Shown here in pieces: positions 19,849-29,465 of a stretch of DNA of 64,000 bases. The number at the start of each line of letters is the position of its first letter. Position 1 is the stretch's first letter. This stretch comes from Phaseolus vulgaris (Eukaryota > Streptophyta > Magnoliopsida > Fabales > Fabaceae). The stretch is taken from assembly GCF_000499845.2 (NCBI RefSeq), contig NC_023758.2:17684088-17748087 (forward strand), read 5' to 3'. The notes under the pieces were generated by a model, which saw nothing but the letters and a program-made list of their open reading frames with translations, made no database searches and was not told where the DNA came from. The position numbers and the translations under genes are program-made.

Positions 19849-20560
19849 GGTGTAAATAAATAGCTGGAGAAAGAAGAGAGGAAAAAGGGTTTAGCAAGTG
19901 TAGCCATGGCGGGAAGGGGAGTGAACCCCAGGAAACATCACCCACGCGAGAAGACCCAGAGGAGGAAGGAGAAGTGAAGGAACGTAGTAAAGCATGAATA
20001 ACAACAGTCCCAGGCAGTTCAATAAATCATACAACGCGACGAAAGGGAAGGGTCGTGAGTGTTCGAAAATCATACCTTTGCTATCGAAGGGAAGATGGAA
20101 GAAGAGCACAGGAAGGGAAGAACAGCAATCGCGGAGAAAAGGGGTTTGAAGAAGACGAACAGTGCGAGGATACAGAGGGAATGAATGTAACAGTGGGGTG
20201 AGCGCGGGGTTTGGAGATAACTTAAACGTTACATTTCGTAACCCAAGAGGCGCTAACTAAGGGCCGTGATATTGTGCCACGCGTCAAGGGATCAATCACC
20301 CCAGGGAAACGCAAGGGTCTCGAGAGGCTAGTCGTGCGATGGGCCACGTGGCGCGCGATCAAGGGTAGCCCCAAAAGGTGTTATTATCATCACTTCAGAA
20401 GAGGTCCAATCAGTCAGTAAGAGCGCTCCTAGGGTTCAGAGAGCGTCACGTCAACAATTCGAGAACTGTTGAGTCAGCAGGGAATGACACGTCATCAGGA
20501 TGGCACGTGGACGGCGTGGGCGAGGCTTTAGTCTTTACGCTGAAGACAAGTCTTCGGCTT
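19849..20560 (-). promoter_or_regulatory. Upstream region of antisense gene 2
   Basis: Lies between the antisense start codon and the polypurine tract. It holds G-box cores CACGTGG at 20345-20351 and 20504-20510, and a block CAGAGAGCGTCACGTCAACA at about 20437 shared in divergent form with the upstream region of antisense gene 1. No other gene is seen. Promoter activity is inferred from position and motifs. Confidence 0.4.
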
Positions 20561-20576
20561 AAGACTGGGGGGCTTG
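20561..20576 (+). other. Polypurine tract
   Basis: AAGACTGGGGGGCTTG lies directly before the right LTR, where the primer for plus-strand DNA synthesis is expected. The older inverted element at 23.09 kb has a very similar CTGGGGGGTTTG at the matching place. Confidence 0.75.
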
Positions 20577-21823
20577 TCTACCGTCCCGTATCCGGGCGTT
20601 GACTAAGTCAAGGTCAAAGTCATCAACCGGAGAGTCAAAGTCAACGACCGGAGAGTCAAAATCAACGCAAGGCGTCGCCTAGGTGGAGAGACGCCAAGTG
20701 CCAGCATCGCTGAGAGGAAGCGTCGCCAGGACAAGGCGTCGCCTAGGCGATGACGTCGCCCAACCAGGGCGTCGCCAGATCAAACAGTGCTAAAGCAAGG
20801 CAATCACGGTGTGGTTCCCCGATACCCATGGGAAGGAAAGACCATGGAGGGAGCGACGCCGTGGGAAGGCCTCAGGTCCCGATAGCCCGGGGCAGTGATA
20901 CAGAGGAGGGAAAGGTGGCTCCAAGGCCATAGTGATAGCATCAGTGGAGGGCAGCCTGACTCGTGAGGTACCCCTGCCGCCCCAGAGACGCCTTGGGGAC
21001 AGATACGACTCAAGAGGAAGGTCACGCCCAGGGCAGCCGGGTGCAGGGTACGAGAGGAAGGCAGATACGCTCTCAAAGTAAGTGACTAGATGATTGGGGG
21101 CATGAGTTGGCACCCAAAAAGTCACCCCTAGCGCAGTAGCACTCCCTAGCAGGAGGACTCACGCGTAGAAACGTCCCCAGCTGGGCAGAAACGCCCCCAG
21201 ATGGGGTCACGGCGTCGTGAGGACCTCCGCGTGTACGACAGCCATGCCAGAATAGAAACACCCTTTAGTCAGGTGCCAGGTAATTAAAGTCATTCAATAC
21301 AGTTTCCGTTTCGAGCGTTCAGGTACTATGATGGCTCCCAAGCGTTTCAACGTCTTAAATGCGCTACGTTTTCTAATTAAACGCTTTAATGAGTGCGTTA
21401 CGTTTGTGATTAAAAGCGCTTTAAGACGCTTTAAATGCTGGGGTAGTTTAAATAGCGCAGGGAATGTTGGAAACGGGGTTGGTTCGAACTGTTGGCAAAT
21501 TTACTAGAGAACTCTCTAGTTGCTTGCTCGTGCTTGAGGTTACGTACAAGGGACTGGGGAAAGATCTTTGCCTGAGGGAGAAAACACACACATATACACA
21601 GTTCATTTTATCACCTTCAGAGTGCCATACGCGGTGCTCAGAGACGTAGGTGAACAGTTTTGGTGTTTCTTGCTGGCTAACTTGAGCGTCGGAGTGCAAA
21701 CGGCCGCTAGGGCGCCTCTTTGTCCTCTTCTTTTGCAGGAATCCACAGGTAACCAGTGGGAAGGAGTCCCTAGCTGACGGTTGAGGTCGCGCACGAAGAC
21801 GTCCAGGTCAACCAGACGGAACA
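20577..21823 (+). repeat. 3' LTR
   Basis: Matches 8121-9366 along its whole length with about 15-20 differences by eye, including one single-base insertion near the start. It ends GGAACA, followed by the target-site copy CTTGC. The TG at the very start reads TC, which would impair integration of a daughter copy if templated from here. Confidence 0.95.
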
Positions 21824-21828
21824 CTTGC

Positions 21829-22491
21829 TAATTGATAAATATCATGCATTGAAAACTTATGATGTCAAGGAAGTATTTAAAATGAAGTAAAAAATATAAA
21901 TCATCTTATATGGAGTTATCATTAAAAATATTAAATTTAGACGATGTTTAACCCATCATCTATATTCTTGAATGTAAACGATGATTCATAATAAAAACTG
22001 TTCGTTGTTATTATGATTTCAAATTAACGATATTTTTGGCCAAATTGTCATCCTAATTGTCAATTAGAAAAAAAAAACAAAAATATTCATGAAATATGTG
22101 GTGGGTGGAGTTAAAACGATTGTCTATTGTCCCACATAGACTATATTGAATATAGACACCAGTTTAGTTTAATCATCTATGTTGTGATTTTTTTTAGTTC
22201 AACTCCTTTTTTTTAACTTTACCCTTTTTATTAACATGTACACGGTAATCACTAGGCAGATTGAACAATATCATATAAAAAATATATAAAACTAACACAT
22301 AAAATCAAATTGTAAATTAATATAATGTTAAAAGTAAATTAATATGTAATGTTAAAATTTTCTAAAACTAAAAACCTATTAACTAAAACTACTATTAAAG
22401 AACATAAGAAGAATAAACAAAATAACAAATGAAATTGTGAACTAATATGTAAAGTCAAAATTTCCTAAAATTAAATGCAAAGCATATAAAT
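21829..22491. other. AT-rich intergenic DNA between two retrotransposons
   Basis: No gene is seen. It has short opposing motifs such as GATGTTTAACCCATCATCTA and AATCATCTATGTTGTG that may be remains of a small inverted-repeat element, but ends could not be fixed. Confidence 0.5.
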
Positions 22492-23090
22492 TGTTCTCAC
22501 CGGTTGATATCGGACGAATTGAATGGATGATCTCCTCTTCTGATTTGTCTTCAATTTGTACTTTGAGATGTCGCTCCACTAGGACAAAGGGGACTCTACC
22601 TGTTGATTACACTCTGACGATCAAGTCAATCAACATTCAAAATATCAAATCAATTTTAGTCTCAAGTATCCAAAAATAGCATAGCTTTACTTGGGGTCTC
22701 AATGCCCTTTTATAGATATCCCTTCAACAATTTTCTCCAATCTCAACAGAACAAGATTTCAAGTAGGAGAATATAATCTCAACAAAAAACATATTGCTTA
22801 CGTGCACCTTTATTCTCGGGTGCTTAACAACAACAAAACATTCTACTCATGTGCACCTTAATTCTCGAGTGCTAACCACATTATTTACAACAACTTTTAT
22901 TTGTATTCAATTAACATATGTATTATAACCAAAATAAATGTTCCATATATTTTAATTATCTTTTTTTGAGTTGACCACCAGTGTCTAGGCTGAGCTCATG
23001 ACCCGCCTTTTGGGCCTATTCTCGCCCAAAATCAAGTTGACCATACCTAAACGTTTGGACCGAGGTCTTGAGCACTCTAGCCAATACACA
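22492..23090 (-). repeat. Older Tat-type LTR, minus orientation
   Basis: On the minus strand it starts TGTGTATTGG at 23090, directly after a purine tract, and ends GGTGAGAACA at 22492, the same style of end as the other Tat LTRs here (GACGGAACA, GACGAGAACA). It contains a decayed form of the shared LTR core (TTGATCGTCAGAGTGTAA followed by CCCCTTTGTC, about 22579-22625 on the minus strand). Taken with the antisense pseudogene next to it, this is read as the 3' LTR of an old element lying opposite to the 8-22 kb one. Confidence 0.65.
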
Positions 23091-23100
23091 AACCCCCCAG
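23089..23100 (-). other. Polypurine tract of the older element
   Basis: The minus strand reads CTGGGGGGTTTG, overlapping the LTR start by two bases; compare CTGGGGGGCTTG in the intact element. Confidence 0.6.
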
Positions 23101-23583
23101 GCTCGAGTCGAGCTTGGCTAGGCGAAGAGTCTTTCCAGCATTGGCAATTGACATGACATTTTCGCAAAAAGTAGGCGAGACGCAGTTACCGAAGCGTTTC
23201 CTGATGAGACATCTCACCACATTAAATCTGAAGCGTCCACATGGCACATGTATCAACGCGCAAGGAAGCACTTCCGCTTCATCTCCTTCTTTCAAATAAT
23301 TAAAAACCCATTTCCTCCTCCCTTACTCGTTATGCAACCTTCTATTCGCAAAACTTCTCTTACTCCAAATACATTTTTCGCACTTCTTCTCAACGTTGAA
23401 CTATCTCCCACCACCATCGCATCAAGTATTTTTTTCGCCACTAATCTCTATTGTTAATAGTTTATTCATCTTGCTGATTGCATTGCCTGAACTGAAATCT
23501 CATTTCGATTCACTTACTATGTCTAGCCTGAAACGTGCTTGTATTTTGTTTGTGTTTATGCTTATGTTCTAGCTATATCTACA

Positions 23584-25196
23584 ATGGATTATGGTTCTAT
23601 GTATCCCTGGGCTAAAAAAGAGCTTTTGAAAGAAGTTTCTTATTACACAACCCATTTATGTATTAGGGAGTTGAGAGAAAACAGATGCACCATGAGTAAA
23701 AATACGAGGGGTTTGTCAAAACCGTAGAGTGTAGGGAGGGTGAACCTATTTGTTGTGACGAGTCGTCGGACCCTGATGGTCCATTTTTCTATTTTTATGC
23801 AACCTTTTTCAAAAAGGTTCTTCTTCGCCTTCCCCTGTCCATCTTTGAAAAAGAACTGTTAACCGAGCTCAACATAGCTACTGCCTAGCTACATCCAACT
23901 AGTTGGGCATTTATCCGAGTTTTTATTATTTTGTGTTCACAGTTCGGCATCTCGCCAACTGTGGGTGTTCCTAAAAGGTGCCCCTGGATGAGGTTTGCTT
24001 ACCCTCTTCTAGTTGACATACAAAAAATTTAAAGGTAAATTTGTTACAGTTTGCGCTTCAACAGGAGATCCGATCCTGCTGGGCGAATTTCCCCAATTTA
24101 GACCCCTGAACCCAAATTCCAGAGTGCTTGGCGCTTGGAAGATTGGTCACCAAGAGATCAAGGAATCTGCGAGTTCCTGATGAGCCTAAAGATTGTCTTT
24201 GACACCTCCTACCTATTGACCAAACAGTACCTCCCTAGTGCCTTGAAAGCCTACACTGTTACCCTTCATTTCCTATCCTTGGTAAAGACAACTCTATTAT
24301 TGTCATTAACCATTTACTTGCTTTCTTTGCAAAGAGAATGTTATCTAACATTAGCAAGGCGGAGCTAGCCGGGCTAGCTAAGAAGATGAGAGCAGCTGCT
24401 AGTCTGCCCAAGGAATCTTTGACGCAGAAGAGCTCTAACTTTTATTACTCAAACCCCGACTGATCAGGATGAGGAGATCACCTCCGGGCTCATTTTGAAG
24501 AGGAAGAGGAAAGCGACCACTCCCCCTACCGAACATTCTCACTCAGATGGTCGAGCTTCGCACCAGGACGTCATCGTCATTCAAGAATGCAAAGCCGAAA
24601 GCTCTAGGGGGAAAAGCCTATGGGATCCAAACTTCGACGTCCCATTTTATGGTGAAACTACCTTCCTGTCCAACAAGGACAAAAATAGGCTCATGGTCCA
24701 CGACGAAGATCATCTGCTTCGTGACGCTAAGAAACAAATTGGGCAGGCCTTTGCCATGGGTTGCTTGGTTATTGCTAAGGCACGAGATCGAAAATTCGCT
24801 GAAGATCAAAGGGTCGTGGAGCTTCAGAGGGAGGTAGAACGCCTCCGAGCGGAGATCAATCACCTAAATGACCATACCCGAGATGAATCCGCACTCCTTA
24901 CTGATTTGCACGAAGAAACCAAATGTCTCCATGCAGAGAAGGCTCAAGAGGCATCGAGCCTAACTGAAGAAATGAGCAAACTCATGTCCCAAATTGAGGG
25001 GTTGGAGAAGGAGGTAACCTGTCGAGGGGAAGACCTCACCAAGGACATCGAATCTTCCAAACAAGATGTTGCTCAATCCTACCTCATAGGATTTGACGCA
25101 GCTCTTGAACAGGCAGTGGCAGTCCATCCTATCCTAGACTTTTCAGAACTCGGCCCAGGTAAAACCATGGTCGAGGGTCAATTAATGGAGGACTAA
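23584..25196 (+). pseudogene. PF04195-like gene of the older element, degraded
   Basis: On the plus strand, antisense to the inverted element that carries it. From ATG 23584 it reads MYPWAKKELLKEVSYY, then after a frame change FFYFYATFFKKVLLRLPLS and FEKELLTELN, then a stop and PTSWAFIRVF, matching antisense gene 2 block by block. Further on, LEDWSPRDQ corresponds to LEELSPADR in antisense gene 2. A donor-like TTG|GTAAAG at 24281/24282 and an acceptor at 24334 bracket 53 bases at the same place as the antisense gene 2 intron; exon 2 then starts RMLSNISKAELAG. A KRKRK stretch and a long coiled coil (24495-25196, 233 codons open) complete it, ending LMED. Several stops and frame changes remain in the first half, so it is a pseudogene, although the tail alone is intact. 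Confidence 0.75.
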
Positions 25197-25753
25197 GTTA
25201 AACTTTTCTATGGTCTATAATATTCATGCATATGTTAAACCACTTGATCCCCAAGTTCTTCCGCCATTGAATTCCTCACAAGTTCTCTAAAGACTATTCC
25301 TTTCTCAATCCTCAAATAAAGCTAAACCAAATTAAGCATACGTCAATTTGATTCAACTTGAAACTCACCAGTAAAGCATGTGCCTACTGGTTTCATCAAT
25401 ACCCACTTTGTTCCATGTGTATGTTCCATGTGTATACTCCATGAAAATGCTTATCTCCTCTCTCTTTAATCATGCGTCCAAGAAATTAATTAGAACATTG
25501 TGAACTAACAAAGAAATCAAAGTTTAAGATAAGGAATACTCTCAATCATGCGTTCAAGTACAACCTCTGACAAAAACTAGTTTTTCAGGAGATTAGAATA
25601 TTAAAACAACTGCTATAAAAAAACTTAAAAAATGAAACTTTTATCAATCAAAACCTCAAAACTCAATGGGGAATTATAAAGAAATCAACCAAAAAGGTTT
25701 AGCCTTCCATGAAGAGGAAAAACAAAAGAATTACAAAGAAGAAAAGAAACTCA
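25197..25753. other. AT-rich DNA after the pseudogene
   Basis: No gene is seen. It would be internal sequence or flank of the older retrotransposon; no further pol motif could be read in it on the minus strand. Confidence 0.4.
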
Positions 25754-25856
25754 GAAAAATCATGCATGTATCTCGAGCTTCCAATGACCGAGTTGATGTC
25801 CTATTAAAGCTCACCAACACTAAGAAGGTTGAACATCATAGAAATCTTATTTAACA
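25754..25856 (+). pseudogene. Fragment resembling the C-terminal end of a Tat second RNase H
   Basis: The plus strand reads HVSRASNDRVDVLLKLTNT, then HHRNLI. This lines up with HVPREQNARADLLVKLASS and the following QRTVIQ of the intact element (13335-13425). It is on the plus strand, opposite to the older element beside it, so it either belongs to another insertion or was inverted. Only about 34 codons are recognisable. Confidence 0.5.
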
Positions 25857-25859
25857 AAT

Positions 25860-28800
25860 GCTCAACATCATAGATATTTAAAAATTGTAATACTTCTAAT
25901 TTATAAATTGATAAATTTTTAAAATATTTAATTAAATTTTATAACTTATAGAAGAGAAATAAAAGGTAGTTACGAAAAAATAACAAAGCTGTCAAAATGG
26001 TTGAGTCAATTTAAAATTGGTTTAGCCCCAAGAAAATTGGTTAAGCGAATTTAAATTTGACTGAGCGAATTTGAGACAAAAAAATTCCCAAAAATTGAAA
26101 TCTTAAATCTGCTAAGCACATGGGATTTGGCTGAGCAAATTTGAGGCAGAGAGCACTCCAAAATATGCATGCCCAAATTTGTTGAGCCCAATGAAATTCT
26201 GCTAAGTGGATTTAAGACCAACAACATGTGTACCTCCTTTTAAAACCCATTGTCAAGTAAAAACTCAGATTTTACTTCATAATGCATATCACAAACAATG
26301 TAAATAATCAACTACTTATTCAATTGTTCAAAACTTCTAATCCTTTTCATAAATTAACATCCAAATTTAAACAACAATTATTCATAAACTTGTAATTTTA
26401 CCAAATCTCAATCAACATTCGAATTTACTCAAAAACAATTTACCCTACAAGGAGATTTTGAAACTGGTGACCACATCACTGATGAATCGTCCACGGCATG
26501 TGCACTACGTTGTCAAAAGTAATAATGTGTACTACGTTGTCAAAAGTAATAATGTGTCTGATATCGAACCCGTTGATTAATCAAGTAAAATATTTATTAA
26601 ATATAAAGTAGAATAATAAAAGTTTGTTGGAATTTGTTATTCTGACAATGATTAATAAGAAACAAGTCAAAGAGTTCTTGCTTCAACTGGAAAAATAAGG
26701 ACTGGGTTTCATCTTTCTCACTCTTTTGTCTTTTGATTAGCATGACAATATTGTGTCCTTTGATTTATATTGATGCCCTATAAAAATCATTTATATCAAT
26801 TCTTCGCATATAAAATTCCTAAATATTGATTCCTCCCATATTTATAAAAACAACTTATCCTTAAGATCAGACGTTGATAGCAATTAACATTTCAAATTTA
26901 TTCATAACATTCAAATATGTTAAGTATTATCATTAAGGTCAAAACCTTAGAAGTACTTTCCGGTCAAATTTAGGATTCTATATCATGGTAAACCAAGCAT
27001 TACAAAGAAAATAATAATACCAATCATAAATTAAGAACAAAATATTATGTTTAGATATCACCTCAATACATAAGAGTTTGAACATATTACTCTCAATTCC
27101 AAAGGGTAGAATTAGCCATACGTGATGACTATTACAAGGAACGAGAGTAAGAAAAGAACATCCAGGATTTCTCCTTGATGGTTGTCTCCTCTAATGTTTC
27201 TCACACCTCTTATTCTCCCAATTGGGTTACAATTCACCCAATGATGTTTTCCTATCAATCTTGCACACCTAGGGTTGTGTCTCAAGCCCCTTATTTAACC
27301 TAAATGAATTGGGTTAAGTGAATTCTTGCTCAAGCGAGATTGAGCTCGCTTGAACGAGTAAAATGTCGAAACACCCAATGTTGTTGGCACTATCTCGCTC
27401 AAGCGAGATTGAGCTTAGTTGAGCAAGATTGAGCTCGCTTGAGCGAGATGCTCTGATGACGAGGTGGGTTTGTGTGAGCTTGGTGCGAGCTGGGGCCTTC
27501 CAGCTTTCCCTTTTTAGCTTAGATTATTCTCCTTTTGCCCAATAATTTTCATTCTTCCCTAGAATCCCGAAATTAACACAAAATTTGAGAATAAATTGTT
27601 TTTACTTAAATTAAAATCACAAACTATGTAAAAAGGTATAATTTCATAAATTAGGGTTTATTTTATACTTATTTTAGCAATTAATACCCATAAGTGTCTA
27701 TATTTTAATATTAAATATTACTGAAATTTGGCACTTATTAGTCACCCCCACATCTAGATCTTCTAACATACGGTTCTATTGAAAGTAAAAATAGCTTTCC
27801 TTATCTGAGAAGAGGTAAATATGCTCACAAAGAGCTTCAATCCTACAGGGCTCAAGGATAGCTTAACCATGCACTACATATTCCAAGTCAATTATCTAAC
27901 CATATTACTAGTCTCTGAACTAACAATGATGAATCTTGAAGCTAAAAAACACCACATGCAACCTATCTCAAACAAACAAACATAAAAACTCAAAATTGAT
28001 TCAAAGGAAGAAAGAGCAAAAATGAATTTACTCTAACTAAGATTCAGATCGGACAGTCTTGTAGTATTTGTTGTCAGAAGTTCAATGACAGTCTCCAACC
28101 GTCAATCTAATGATATATGCGATCAAAAATTTAGAGAAAAGGTTGAGAAAGTAAAAAGAAAATTTCTATAAAGATGATGATTCTTTTAAAATGAAATCTC
28201 AATGATTAATTTTCTAATTATATACTCTTTTCACTTTAATAATAAAATATTAAAAAATTATTTAAATATATCACTTCTACTTTAAAATTATTTTCTATAA
28301 CTAATATATAACACTACTTTTACATGACCAATCTAAAAAAGTATTAACTTTTTTTTATGTTGACTAAGTTTGTTATCAGCTCACGAAAGCTTAGAATGTC
28401 GAAATCAATTGGTGTTACAAACTTTTTTTTTAACTAGTGTATGTTTGTGATTTTATTTTATTTAAAAACTAGAAAAATAAAGATATGTGTAATGGTAACT
28501 TCACAATGAAAAAAAAAAGGAATGTGTTGATCAAAAGTTCAATGTTTAACTTAATTAAAAAAAAATTAAAGATCCATTTTTAATTAAAATAATGCTCAAA
28601 ATTCTAAACATTTTTTTGTATAACTAGATAATTTTAACCCTTTTTTCAATATTCTTAAACTCCAGATAAATATGTCAATAATCCATTTTCTTAAATAAAA
28701 ATTATTAAAATATATTATTTAATTTAATATTTGTTTGACAAAATTAGCTGATAAGCAAGTTGATAATACATAAGTTAAGTACACTAGTTAATAAGTTTCT

Positions 28801-29377
28801 AGTTTATAAGTTATAAGTTAATAAACTCGTTTATTAAATTAGAAGTGTTTAATAAATTAATTAATAAACTAGTAAATAAATATAAAAATATATAATTTTT
28901 CTAGATAAAAAGAGTTTATATTTTTTAAATAAAAAATATTATTATGTAATTATAATTTTAAATTAAAATAAGACATAATAGATTAAAAATATAAAAATAA
29001 TAGTAAAAAAATTACAAAGAAAAAAAGAGCTTTATTATCTAACTAGTAGTTCTTAAAATAAATTATTTTAATATATTTATTAAATACTTTTATATTGATT
29101 AAACCAACTTATAAATTAGTCGAATAAACAAGTCAACTTATTGATCTTATTCAATACTATTTAATACGCACCTTTAAACATTTTTAGAAGAAGCTAACTT
29201 CAATAACAAAGATAATAATTACGTGATTATGTTAAAACTAACAAAGTAATACTACAACATTTAAAGCATAATCCAAATTATAAATTTTTGTGAATAATAA
29301 TTTGAAAGTGTCTTACATTACAGAGGAAGAAAGTAAGGTAATCAATGAGTAATTCCAACCCTTAAATTAAGATTTAT
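25860..29377. other. AT-rich intergenic DNA with LTR-like fragments
   Basis: No gene is seen. At 26030-26215 there are repeated GAGCGAATTTGA and GCTAAGCG-like phrases, and at 27328-27449 a block of AGCGAG palindromes (listed separately). Both look like pieces of retrotransposon LTRs. The rest is plain AT-rich sequence. Confidence 0.5.
27328..27449. repeat. Cluster of CTCAAGCGAG / CTCGCTTGAG palindromic motifs
   Basis: At least five copies of GCTCAAGCGAGATTGAGCTC-like sequence in both orientations. A second, more diverged cluster of the same motif lies at 33600-33840, inside a likely gypsy LTR remnant. Confidence 0.7.
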
Positions 29378-29383
29378 AAAAAA
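29378..29383 (-). terminator. RNA polymerase III terminator of tRNA-Ser
   Basis: Six T residues on the minus strand immediately after the tRNA 3' end. Confidence 0.85.
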
Positions 29384-29465
29384 CGTGAGCGGCAGGATTC
29401 GAACCTGCGCGGGCAAAGCCCACATGATTTCTAGTCATGCCCGATAACCACTCCGGCACGCCCAC
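29384..29465 (-). tRNA. tRNA-Ser(AGA)
   Basis: Minus-strand 82-nt cloverleaf. The acceptor stem GTGGGCG pairs with CGCTCAC, followed by discriminator G. The internal promoter boxes are recognisable (GCCGGAGTGGTTATCGG as A box, GGTTCGAATCC as B box). The anticodon stem-loop GACTAGAAATC carries AGA, and a class-II long variable arm (GTGGGCTTTGCCCGC) identifies a serine tRNA. There is no intron. CCA is not encoded, as expected for a nuclear tRNA, and the T6 terminator adjoins the 3' end. Nothing suggests a pseudogene. It decodes UCU (and UCC/UCA by inosine wobble) in cytoplasmic translation. Confidence 0.96.

Larger units (their letters stand above)
8121..21823 (+). mobile_element. Tat-type Ty3/gypsy LTR retrotransposon, nearly complete
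   Basis: A 13.7-kb element bounded by two direct LTRs that start TGTACCG (TCTACCG in the right copy) and end GGAACA. The flanks are CTTGT (8116-8120) and CTTGC (21824-21828), a 5-bp target duplication with one mismatch. Order inside: primer-binding site, gag, protease, reverse transcriptase, RNase H, a second RNase H, integrase, a 5.7-kb extra 3' region with two antisense genes, polypurine tract. The dual RNase H, integrase without a chromodomain and extra ORFs point to the Tat lineage of plant gypsy elements. The pol reading frame is broken in several places, so this copy could move only with proteins supplied from elsewhere. The LTRs differ at roughly 15-20 positions by eye (about 98.6% identity), which implies a recent insertion. 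Confidence 0.95.
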
